Shown here in pieces: positions 1 through 7,049 of a stretch of DNA of 43,249 nucleotides. Made by a program: the position numbers and the translations under genes. Below the pieces are notes generated by a model. The model saw only the letters and a program-made list of their open reading frames with translations, was not told where the DNA came from and ran no database searches. The stretch is from positions 1-43,249 of the forward strand of contig OMSP01000137.1 of the NCBI GenBank assembly GCA_900313775.1. The letters run 5' to 3'. Numbering within the stretch: position 1 is the stretch's first letter; each line of letters starts with the position of its first letter. This stretch comes from an uncultured Eubacteriales bacterium (GTDB lineage: Bacteria; Bacillota; Clostridia; Lachnospirales; Lachnospiraceae).

Positions 1-837
1 ATCGATGCGGTCACACACGCGCTGAGAGAGCAGGGAAAACTGGGAACGGAAGCCCATCCGATCGCGCACAGCCGCGGCATAGAATCAGAAGCTGTCAACC
101 GCTATCTGGTGATAGCGGAGGAGGCCGGAACGCCTGTCAATATCGTGCATCTGAGCACAAAAGAAGGACTGGAATTCGCAAGAAAGGCAAGAAAACGGGG
201 CCAGACAGTATGTATCGAGACCTGCCCGCAGTATTTCTTCCTGGACGATTCTCTCTACAGTCTCCCTGACTTCGAGGGAGCAAAATATGTCTTCTCACCG
301 CCGGCACGTAAAAAAGAGGATCAGGACGCTTTGTGGGAAGCCCTGGAAAACGGTGAGATCGATACCATCGGTACCGACCACTGCAGTTTCAACTTTGCTG
401 TAGAAAAAAGGATCGGTGAGCATGATTTTTCAGCGATCCCGAACGGTATCCCCGGAGTGGAACACCGACCGGCACTGATGTATACATACGCTGTCGATAC
501 AGGCCGTATATCCAAGGAGGCGTTCTGCAGGCTTCTGTCTGAAAATGTCGCCAGAGAATACGGCATGTATCCGAAAAAAGGTCTTATCGCACAGGGCTCT
601 GACGCTGATATAGTCGTATGGGACCCGAATGCCGAAGGGGTGATCACTGCTGCCGATCAGACACAGAATGTCGATTACACACCATATGAGGGGATGAAGA
701 CCAAAGGACGCGCTGAGAAAGTCTATCTGCACGGTGAGCTTGCAGCGCAGGACGGGAAGGTAGTAAAGACAGGTCTGGGCCGCTATGTCCACAGAGGTCC
801 TGCGGATCTGTCGTTCAGAGACAAAAGAGAGGAATGA
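1..837 (+). CDS. hydA: Hydantoinase/dihydropyrimidinase, 5' end outside window
   Basis: This is the C-terminal 278 residues of a cyclic amidohydrolase of the D-hydantoinase/dihydropyrimidinase group. These enzymes open hydantoin or dihydropyrimidine rings at a two-metal centre in the cytoplasm. The reading frame is open from base 1, so the N-terminus, including the first HxH metal ligands and the carboxylated lysine, lies upstream. Visible landmarks are HSRGIESEAVNRYL (residues 23-36 of the fragment), the metal-ligand histidine in VHLST (H50), the CIETCPQYFFL strand with the substrate-binding tyrosine, and GTDHCSF, whose D126 is the conserved catalytic aspartate. The stop is 1 nt before the next start, so the two genes are probably cotranscribed. 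An XdhC neighbour suggests the purine/hydantoin catabolic loci of Clostridia, where hydA accompanies selenium-dependent molybdenum hydroxylases. The exact substrate is not determined; allantoinase is less likely. Confidence 0.88.
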   Translation: MDAVTHALREQGKLGTEAHPIAHSRGIESEAVNRYLVIAEEAGTPVNIVHLSTKEGLEFARKARKRGQTVCIETCPQYFFLDDSLYSLPDFEGAKYVFSPPARKKEDQDALWEALENGEIDTIGTDHCSFNFAVEKRIGEHDFSAIPNGIPGVEHRPALMYTYAVDTGRISKEAFCRLLSENVAREYGMYPKKGLIAQGSDADIVVWDPNAEGVITAADQTQNVDYTPYEGMKTKGRAEKVYLHGELAAQDGKVVKTGLGRYVHRGPADLSFRDKREE

Positions 838-838
838 G

Positions 839-1936
839 ATGTATACTGTCAGTCTGTTTGAGAGAATAAATGCCGAAATGGCCAATGGCCGCGTTTGGGT
901 GGCCACGGCGATCCGTAACCGTGAGATAGTCTGGAAGATCGTCTTTACGTCGTCAGAGGTATTATACAGTGAACCGGAGGATCTTGATTTGCGTCAAGTA
1001 TGCTCACTTGACACCGATGGATTCGACTCTTTGCTTGATCTGTGGAGGACGAAGCTTGCCGCTGAATCCATAAAAGACGGCGATCAGACGATAATGCTTG
1101 AGTCGTTCGGGCAGCGCAAGCAGTTAGTCGTTTGCGGTGCAGGGCATGTAGCACTGAACTTGATCAGAATTGCAAAGATCATCGGGTTTAATGTCATCTC
1201 GCTGGAAGATCGTCCGATGTTCGCCAATATGGCATCCGAAGCGGGAGCGGACCGTGTGATCTGTGAATCCTTTGAGGAGGGGTTGGCACAGGTCGATTCA
1301 ACAGGAGATACCTGCTTTATCGTCATGACCAGGGGGCACCGCTACGATGAGATATGCCTGCGGTCCATATTGAGGAAATCATATGCCTATGTAGGCATGA
1401 TGGGGAGCCGCGGCAGGACGGTAAATGTCAAACATGATCTGGAAAAAGAAGGGTTTACAACAGAAAAACTGGACGATCTGCACGCTCCGGTCGGTCTGGA
1501 CATAGGAGCGCAGACACCGGCTGAAATCGCCGTCAGTGTGGCTGCAGAGCTGATTGAATATCTGCGGTCACACAACCGCTCGATCGATGACGGCATTCAA
1601 AGTGTCGTGGAGAGCGCTGCAGATCAGCAGAATGCACAGATGCACAATGTGGTAGCCACCATCGTATCCAAGCGCGGAGAGACGCCGCGTACGGTCGGCA
1701 CGAAGATGCTTGTACTGGAGAACGGACAGATGGTCGGAACGATAGGAGGCGGCTGTGCGGAGGCTGAGGTCATCACACAGGCGCGTGCAATGATCCAGCA
1801 GGCTCGTACGTCGGGAGCGGAGGCTGTCGAGGCAAGGCTCTGCGACGTTGATCTGACGCCGGCACAGGGCAATGCAGAGGACTCGATGTTCTGCGGAGGA
1901 TTGCAGGAAGTTCTGCTGGAAATGGTCGCGGGTTAA
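839..1936 (+). CDS. xdhC: XdhC/CoxI family molybdenum-hydroxylase maturation factor with reversed domain order
   Basis: XdhC proteins bind and protect the sulfurated molybdenum cofactor and deliver it to xanthine dehydrogenase-type enzymes. This 365-aa protein has a Rossmann XdhC_C-like domain starting at GAGHVA (residues 100-105) and running to about 245. An XdhC_CoxI-like domain follows, with VATIVSKRGETPR near 272-284, IGGGCAE at 302-308 and the MFCGGLQEV strand near 350. In the family as I know it, the CoxI domain comes first, so the order is reversed here. Residues 1-95 match nothing I recognise. I chose ATG 839 because AGAGAGG sits 6 nt upstream; an in-frame ATG at 785 lies inside hydA. 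No xdh subunit gene is visible, and it would have to lie upstream of the window or elsewhere. The link to molybdenum hydroxylases is inferred from the family. Confidence 0.85.
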   Translation: MYTVSLFERINAEMANGRVWVATAIRNREIVWKIVFTSSEVLYSEPEDLDLRQVCSLDTDGFDSLLDLWRTKLAAESIKDGDQTIMLESFGQRKQLVVCGAGHVALNLIRIAKIIGFNVISLEDRPMFANMASEAGADRVICESFEEGLAQVDSTGDTCFIVMTRGHRYDEICLRSILRKSYAYVGMMGSRGRTVNVKHDLEKEGFTTEKLDDLHAPVGLDIGAQTPAEIAVSVAAELIEYLRSHNRSIDDGIQSVVESAADQQNAQMHNVVATIVSKRGETPRTVGTKMLVLENGQMVGTIGGGCAEAEVITQARAMIQQARTSGAEAVEARLCDVDLTPAQGNAEDSMFCGGLQEVLLEMVAG

Positions 1937-1938
1937 AA

Positions 1939-1967
1939 TTGCAAATCCGTGCTTGACATGGTATCAT
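1939..1967 (+). promoter_or_regulatory. Candidate sigma-A promoter for the pyrH operon
   Basis: TTGCAA (1939-1944, 4 of 6 consensus matches) is separated by exactly 17 nt from TATCAT (1962-1967, 5 of 6). TGG immediately precedes the -10 box and makes an extended -10 element. The predicted transcript starts near 1974, about 50 nt before pyrH. A second TTGACA at 1953-1958 has no good -10 box at 16-18 nt and is probably fortuitous. The predicted start lies inside the 5' arm of the adjacent hairpin. Confidence 0.5.
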
Positions 1968-1970
1968 ATT

Positions 1971-2000
1971 GCCGATAGGCCTAGTGCCTGTCGGCATTTT
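1971..2000 (+). terminator. Terminator-like hairpin after xdhC
   Basis: GCCGATAGGC (1971-1980) can pair over 10 bp, including one G-U pair, with GCCTGTCGGC (1986-1995) around a 5-nt loop CTAGT. The stem is followed by ATTTTC. The T-tract is short, so termination may be partial. It would end the hydA-xdhC transcript. A transcript starting near 1974 would lack the first three bases of the arm, which would weaken the hairpin for pyrH mRNA. Confidence 0.55.
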
Positions 2001-2023
2001 CAAATCATGCGAGGAGGTCGCCT

Positions 2024-2719
2024 ATGAAGCGGATTTTACTCAAGCTGAGCGGTGAGGCGCTCGCCGGAGAGAAGGGTACCGGTTTCGACGAGTCGGTATG
2101 CTTTGAAGTGGCCGCTCAGGTCAAAAAAGTGATCGATGCCGGAACTCAGACTGCTATCGTGATCGGGGGCGGTAATTTCTGGCGCGGCCGTTCGAGTCAG
2201 GACATGGATAGAAGCAGTGCCGATTCGATCGGTATGCTTGCAACGGTAATGAACGCAATCTATGTCTCTGACGTATTCCGCAGAGCCGGAATGAAGACAA
2301 GTGTCATGACTCCGTTTGCCTGCGGCAGTTTCACGGAGCTGTACGATAAAGATGCGGCGGTCTATGCCCTTGACGAAGGTAAAGTCGTTTTCTTTGCAGG
2401 CGGTACGGGCCATCCGTATTTCTCCACGGACACAGGTGCTGTATTGCGGGCGTTGGAAATAGGAGCGGACGCGATGCTGTTAGCCAAGAATATCGATGGC
2501 GTTTACGACGCGGATCCGGAGAAAGATCAGGATGCAAAGAAGTATGACAGTGTGACGATCGATGAGGTGATCGACAAGAATCTTCAGGTCATTGATATGA
2601 CTGCGTCGATCATGTGCCGCGATAACGGTCTTCCGATGAAGATATTTGCACTGCGCGAGGAAGATTCCATCTTACGCACGGTGCAGGGTGAGAACACGGG
2701 TACGACTGTCACAGTGTGA
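2024..2719 (+). CDS. pyrH: UMP kinase
   Basis: PyrH phosphorylates UMP to UDP with ATP in the pyrimidine nucleotide pathway and belongs to the amino acid kinase fold, not to the eukaryotic UMP-CMP kinases. The 231-aa length is close to the usual 235-240. Landmarks are KLSGE (7-11), the GGGNFWRGR nucleotide loop (48-56), DSIGMLATVMNA (67-78), the UMP-binding stretch GGTGHPYFSTDTGA (126-139), and KNIDGVYDADP (155-165). The start ATG has GAGGAGG 6 nt upstream. The gene opens the conserved pyrH-frr-uppS-cdsA-dxr-rseP run, but rpsB and tsf, its usual upstream partners in Firmicutes, are absent. Confidence 0.97.
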   Translation: MKRILLKLSGEALAGEKGTGFDESVCFEVAAQVKKVIDAGTQTAIVIGGGNFWRGRSSQDMDRSSADSIGMLATVMNAIYVSDVFRRAGMKTSVMTPFACGSFTELYDKDAAVYALDEGKVVFFAGGTGHPYFSTDTGAVLRALEIGADAMLLAKNIDGVYDADPEKDQDAKKYDSVTIDEVIDKNLQVIDMTASIMCRDNGLPMKIFALREEDSILRTVQGENTGTTVTV

Positions 2720-2743
2720 CCAGCATATAAGGAGGCTTAAGTT

Positions 2744-3295
2744 ATGCATGAATCCCTTGAGAGATGTGAATCGAAGATGACGAAGACACTGGCCAATCTT
2801 GACCAGGAGCTCGGTGCTATTCGTGCCGGACGCGCTAATCCGCATGTTCTGGATCATATTCTTGTCGATTACTACGGCGCACCTACGCCGATCCAGCAGA
2901 CAGCCAATGTCTCTGTACCGGAGCCGCGCGTGATCCAGATCGCTCCGTGGGACAAGAGCATGGTCTCCGAGATCAACAGGGCGCTTCAGACTTCCGATCT
3001 GGGCATCAATCCGACCGTGGACGGCAACAATATCCGCCTAATCTTTCCGGAACTGACAGAGGAACGCCGTAAAGAGCTGGCCAAGGATGTCAAGAAAAAA
3101 GGAGAAGCAGCCAAGGTCGCTCTTCGCAACATCCGGCGCGACGGCAATGATATTATCAAGAAACTGAAAGGAACTGACTTTTCCGAGGATACGATCAGCG
3201 ACATGCTGGATGATCTGCAGAAAATGACCGACGATTTTTCAAAGAAGGTCGACGAGGCGGTCGATGTAAAATCCAAGGAAGTCATGACTGTGTAA
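2744..3295 (+). CDS. frr: Ribosome recycling factor
   Basis: RRF works with EF-G to split post-termination ribosomes so that subunits can be reused. The 183-aa length is typical (about 185). The family core is visible: GAIRAGRANPHVLDHI near residues 24-40, then YYGAPTPIQQTANVSVPEPR and the IAPWDKSMV strand, followed by the long helical pair LTEERRKELAKDVKKKGE and VALRNIRRDGND. AAGGAGG lies 8 nt before the ATG. It follows pyrH by 24 nt and precedes uppS by 6 nt, so these genes are almost certainly one transcript. Confidence 0.97.
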   Translation: MHESLERCESKMTKTLANLDQELGAIRAGRANPHVLDHILVDYYGAPTPIQQTANVSVPEPRVIQIAPWDKSMVSEINRALQTSDLGINPTVDGNNIRLIFPELTEERRKELAKDVKKKGEAAKVALRNIRRDGNDIIKKLKGTDFSEDTISDMLDDLQKMTDDFSKKVDEAVDVKSKEVMTV

Positions 3296-3301
3296 GGACA
3301 T

Positions 3302-4006
3302 ATGCAGATTCCGCAGCATGTGGCAATCATACTGGACGGGAACGGACGCTGGGCAAAGTCCAAGGGAATGCCCCGGGCGTACGGACATGTCCAGGGCGCT
3401 AAAAATGTCGAAGCTGTTTGTGACGCGGCCGATGAGTTGGGTATACGCTATCTGACCTTATATGCCTTCTCCACGGAGAACTGGAACCGTCCGAGCGCAG
3501 AGGTGGCTGCTTTGATGAAACTGTTCCGTGAGTATCTGAAGACCAGTGTGACGCGGGCCCGTAAGAAGAATATGAGGGCGCGTGTTATCGGAGATGTGAG
3601 AGGACTGGATAAGGATATTCAGGAGAGCATCCGGGAGGTTGAGGAGAGCAGCAAGGACAATACGGGTCTGAATTTCACGCTGGCCATTAACTACGGAAGC
3701 CGGGATGAGATCCGCCGTGCGGTGACGGACATAGCAGGGCGTGTCAGAGCCGGTGAGCTTGAGCCGGAGTCTATCGATGAGGATGTGATCTCAGGAGCAC
3801 TTGACACGGCTGATATGCCGGATCCGGATCTGCTCATACGTACGAGCGGAGAGCAGCGTCTCTCGAATTATCTTCTGTGGCAGCTGGCGTACTCGGAACT
3901 GTATTTTACTGAAGTTGCATGGCCCGCCTTTACCAAGAAGGATCTGGAGGAGGCTATCGAAGCATATAACCGCAGGGAGCGGCGGTTTGGAAAAATTTCA
4001 ACATAG
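3302..4006 (+). CDS. uppS: Isoprenyl transferase (undecaprenyl diphosphate synthase)
   Basis: UppS condenses farnesyl diphosphate with eight isopentenyl diphosphates in cis configuration to make undecaprenyl diphosphate, the lipid carrier for peptidoglycan and other wall polymers. The 234-aa protein starts directly at the core fold. DGNGRWA at 12-18 carries the catalytic D12, H29 follows, and FSTENW at 56-61 and RTSGEQRLSN at 180-189 bind diphosphate. SELYF and EVAWPAF complete the C-terminal signature. The start is 6 nt after the frr stop with a minimal AAGGA, which suggests translational coupling. The neighbouring dxr feeds the same isoprenoid supply. Confidence 0.96.
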   Translation: MQIPQHVAIILDGNGRWAKSKGMPRAYGHVQGAKNVEAVCDAADELGIRYLTLYAFSTENWNRPSAEVAALMKLFREYLKTSVTRARKKNMRARVIGDVRGLDKDIQESIREVEESSKDNTGLNFTLAINYGSRDEIRRAVTDIAGRVRAGELEPESIDEDVISGALDTADMPDPDLLIRTSGEQRLSNYLLWQLAYSELYFTEVAWPAFTKKDLEEAIEAYNRRERRFGKIST

Positions 4007-4020
4007 AGAGGGGAGCAGCT

Positions 4021-4824
4021 ATGTTTAAAACAAGATTAATCAGCGGGATCATTCTGGTGTTGGTGATAATCGTTCTCTTTGTCATCGGCGGACCGTTATT
4101 ATGGGCCGGCATGGCAGCTATCAGCACGATCGGACTGATCGAGTTTTATAAGGCGGTGAGAGTGGACAGTATCATACCCATGATCATGGGGTATGTCGCA
4201 CTTGCCTGCCTTTATCTGTTGTTGCTTCTCAAATGGGAGGACCGCGCTGTCACTGCATCGACGGCCATTATGATCATCCTTCTTATGGGGACGATGGTCT
4301 TTACTTATCCGCGCTATCAGCTCACTCAGATGGCGGTGGTGGCCTTCGGCTTTTTCTACGTGCCGGTCATGCTCTCCTTTATCTATCTGACACGTTCACT
4401 TCCCCACGGTAAATCGCTGGTATGGCTGATCATATTGTCTGCCTGGGGCTGTGACACGCTTGCTTACTGTACAGGGATGCTTGTCGGCAAGCACAAAATG
4501 ACGCCTCTGCTGTCTCCGAAGAAGACGATTGAGGGCGCCATAGGCGGTGTGCTCGGAGCTGCGCTTCTTGGATTTCTGTACGGTATCATTCTGCATGCGG
4601 CGGCGCCGGCGAGTGCAGCCCACGGAGGGTGGTTTGCCTTGATATGCGCTCTGGGAGGGATCATCTCCCAGATCGGAGATCTTGCTGCGTCAGCCATCAA
4701 GCGCAATTATGAGATCAAGGATTACGGACATCTGATCCCCGGTCACGGCGGTATTCTGGATCGTTTTGATTCTGTCATCATTACTGCGCCTATCATCTAT
4801 TTCCTGTCACTGGTCTTGCTGTAG
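4021..4824 (+). CDS. cdsA: Phosphatidate cytidylyltransferase (CDP-diglyceride synthase)
   Basis: CdsA makes CDP-diacylglycerol from CTP and phosphatidic acid at the membrane, the branch point of phospholipid synthesis. The 267-aa protein is mostly hydrophobic, with about 7-8 predicted membrane segments, the first at residues 8-30. The family signature is intact near the C-terminus: S224, K227-R228, KDYGHLIPGHGG, and DRFD at 247-250. GAGGGGAG lies upstream of the ATG. It sits between uppS and dxr in the standard order. Confidence 0.96.
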   Translation: MFKTRLISGIILVLVIIVLFVIGGPLLWAGMAAISTIGLIEFYKAVRVDSIIPMIMGYVALACLYLLLLLKWEDRAVTASTAIMIILLMGTMVFTYPRYQLTQMAVVAFGFFYVPVMLSFIYLTRSLPHGKSLVWLIILSAWGCDTLAYCTGMLVGKHKMTPLLSPKKTIEGAIGGVLGAALLGFLYGIILHAAAPASAAHGGWFALICALGGIISQIGDLAASAIKRNYEIKDYGHLIPGHGGILDRFDSVIITAPIIYFLSLVLL

Positions 4825-4848
4825 AGACTGATACTGCGGAGGAATGTC

Positions 4849-5997
4849 ATGAAAAGACTGGCCATATTCGGATCGACGGGTTCGATCGGGACACAGGCTC
4901 TTGATATCGTGCGTCGCGAAAAAGAGCGTTTCACCATAAGCGTTCTTGTCGCCGGGCAAAATGTCTCACTGATGGAGCATCAGATCCGTGAGTTTTCCCC
5001 TGAGACAGTCGTCATGGGAACAGAAGAGGCAGCTGCAGATCTGCGTGGGCGGGTCTCAGATCTGCCCGTGCGTGTAATAAGCGGTATGAGCGCGATGTGC
5101 GAAGCGGCAGCCGATGATACGGTCGATCTGGTCCTGATGGCTCTTGTCGGCATGATCGGGATAAGACCGACGATCGCTGCACTCAAATCCGGTAAGGAGC
5201 TTGCGCTCGCCAACAAAGAGACACTTGTCTGCGCAGGCCATATCATCATGCCTTTGGCAGCTGAGTCCGGTATAAGGATCATACCGGTCGATTCGGAGCA
5301 CAGCGCTATTTTTCAGTGTATCGCTGAAAATGACACTCGGCAGATCGAAAAGATCCTGCTCACAGCTTCCGGCGGTGCTTTTTTCGGTATGACCGAGAAG
5401 AAACTTAGAGATGTGTCGCTGGAGGAAGCACTGAGCAATCCCAACTGGTCGATGGGAAAGAAAGTGACGATCGATTCCGCGAGTCTGGTCAACAAGGGGC
5501 TGGAGGTCATCGAAGCGAGGTGGCTGTTCGATGTACCGGTAGATAAGATAGAAGTACTCGTTCAGAGGGAAAGCCTGGTGCACTCGATGGTGCAGTTTGT
5601 CGATGGGTCAGTTATGGCTCAGATCGCTGCGCCCGATATGCATGTGCCTATCGGCTATGCGCTGGATTTTCCCTGGCATACTGAACTTGGGACGAAGAGA
5701 CTGGATTTTACGGTGCTGGAAGGAATACGTTTCTTTCAGCCGGATGTTAAGACTTTCCGCGGTCTGACGTACGGATTTGAAGCCGGCCGTGTCGGCGGTT
5801 CGCTTCCGGTCGTCTTTAACGCCGCGAATGAGCAGGCTGTGAGGCTCCTGTTGGACGGCAGGATCAGCTTTTTGGATATCTACGATATCATCGAGGCTGC
5901 TATGGATCATCACCATGTGATCCGCGATCCTTCGGTGGAGGACATATTAAACTGCGAGAGAGAAGTGACTGAGTGGATCAAGAGTAAGTGGGAGTAA
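4849..5997 (+). CDS. dxr: 1-deoxy-D-xylulose 5-phosphate reductoisomerase
   Basis: Dxr converts DXP to 2-C-methyl-D-erythritol 4-phosphate with NADPH, the committed step of the MEP isoprenoid pathway. The 382-aa length is normal. GSTGSIG (8-14) is the NADPH loop. PVDSEHSAIFQ carries the metal ligands D148 and E150. TASGGAF and NPNWSMG (197-203) followed by TIDSASLVNKGLEVIEA form the substrate and flexible-loop region. GCGGAGGA stands before the ATG. It precedes rseP by 3 nt. The next MEP gene often found here, ispG, is missing from the window. Confidence 0.97.
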   Translation: MKRLAIFGSTGSIGTQALDIVRREKERFTISVLVAGQNVSLMEHQIREFSPETVVMGTEEAAADLRGRVSDLPVRVISGMSAMCEAAADDTVDLVLMALVGMIGIRPTIAALKSGKELALANKETLVCAGHIIMPLAAESGIRIIPVDSEHSAIFQCIAENDTRQIEKILLTASGGAFFGMTEKKLRDVSLEEALSNPNWSMGKKVTIDSASLVNKGLEVIEARWLFDVPVDKIEVLVQRESLVHSMVQFVDGSVMAQIAAPDMHVPIGYALDFPWHTELGTKRLDFTVLEGIRFFQPDVKTFRGLTYGFEAGRVGGSLPVVFNAANEQAVRLLLDGRISFLDIYDIIEAAMDHHHVIRDPSVEDILNCEREVTEWIKSKWE

Positions 5998-6000
5998 CTG

Positions 6001-7038
6001 ATGGGTATTATCCTGGCTATTCTTATATTCGGCTTTATCGTGATGTTTCACGAATTCGGCCATTTTATCGTAGCCAAGAAGAGCGGCATACAGGTGTTCG
6101 ACTTTTCGATCGGCTTCGGACCTTCTGTACTACATTGGCAGCGGGGAGAGACGACCTATAATATCAGACCGATCCCCCTGGGCGGTTTTTGCGCGATGGG
6201 AGAGGACAGCGCAGAGGGCGAGAAAGGTAATTTCAATGAAAAGCCAGTCTGGGTGCGGATGCTTGTCATACTGGCCGGTCCGTTTTTTAATTTTATTTTG
6301 GCGTTTCTCATCGGAATCATACTTGTGGGGGCGACGGGTTATGACGAACCCGTTATCGGAGATGTAATGGACAATTATCCGGCGGCCGAGGCCGGCATAC
6401 GACCCGGAGACGAGATCGTCTCCATTAACGGCAAACGGATTCATCTCTGGAGAGAGATAACACTGAATAACGCCATGTATCCGGGGGAGAAAGATGATAT
6501 AGTCTACGAGAGAGACGGCAAGAGACATGAAGTTACGATCACTCCGGTCAAGGGCGAGGACGGTCGTTATATGATGGGCATACAGGCCCGCAAAGAATAT
6601 TATACCAAGGCCAATGTGCTGACTGCGATCCAATACGGATATTATGAGGTCAAATACAGTGTCCGCTCAACAATCGACGGTCTGAAAATGCTTCTCTACC
6701 GCAAAATTGGTATCAAAGAGCTGTCCGGTCCGGTCGGAATAGGAAATCTTGTCAATGATTCTTACCAGGAGAGCCGCAGCTATGGAGTCAAAGCTGTCCT
6801 CATGACGATGCTGTCCATTGCCCTGCTGATTTCGGCCAACCTGGGCGTAATGAACCTTTTGCCTATTCCGGCACTGGACGGAGGACGCCTGCTGTTTCTG
6901 ATCATCGAAGCGGTCAGAAGAAAACGCATACCGCCCGAAAAAGAAGGGATCGTCCATCTGGTCGGCATGGCGTTGCTGTTGATACTCATGGCGATAGTGA
7001 TGTATAATGATATAACGAAAATTATTGCCGGAAGATAA
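6001..7038 (+). CDS. rseP: RIP metalloprotease RseP (site-2 protease)
   Basis: RseP is a membrane-embedded zinc protease of family M50 that cuts membrane-spanning anti-sigma factors, signal-peptide remnants and other segments. HEFGH at 17-21 lies inside the first transmembrane helix and supplies two zinc ligands and the catalytic glutamate. NLLPIPALDGG at 285-295 gives the third ligand D293. A PDZ domain occupies about residues 115-190 (GDEIVSINGKRI). The last helices end near residue 340. The 345-aa length is typical for Firmicutes with one PDZ domain. It starts 3 nt after dxr and ends 11 nt before the DUF5717-like gene. Confidence 0.95.
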   Translation: MGIILAILIFGFIVMFHEFGHFIVAKKSGIQVFDFSIGFGPSVLHWQRGETTYNIRPIPLGGFCAMGEDSAEGEKGNFNEKPVWVRMLVILAGPFFNFILAFLIGIILVGATGYDEPVIGDVMDNYPAAEAGIRPGDEIVSINGKRIHLWREITLNNAMYPGEKDDIVYERDGKRHEVTITPVKGEDGRYMMGIQARKEYYTKANVLTAIQYGYYEVKYSVRSTIDGLKMLLYRKIGIKELSGPVGIGNLVNDSYQESRSYGVKAVLMTMLSIALLISANLGVMNLLPIPALDGGRLLFLIIEAVRRKRIPPEKEGIVHLVGMALLLILMAIVMYNDITKIIAGR

Positions 7039-7049
7039 AGGTAATTTGA

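Noticed and set aside
1953..1958. Perfect TTGACA before pyrH taken as the -35 box
   Set aside because: No -10-like sequence lies 16-18 nt downstream; the TTGCAA/TATCAT pair fits better.
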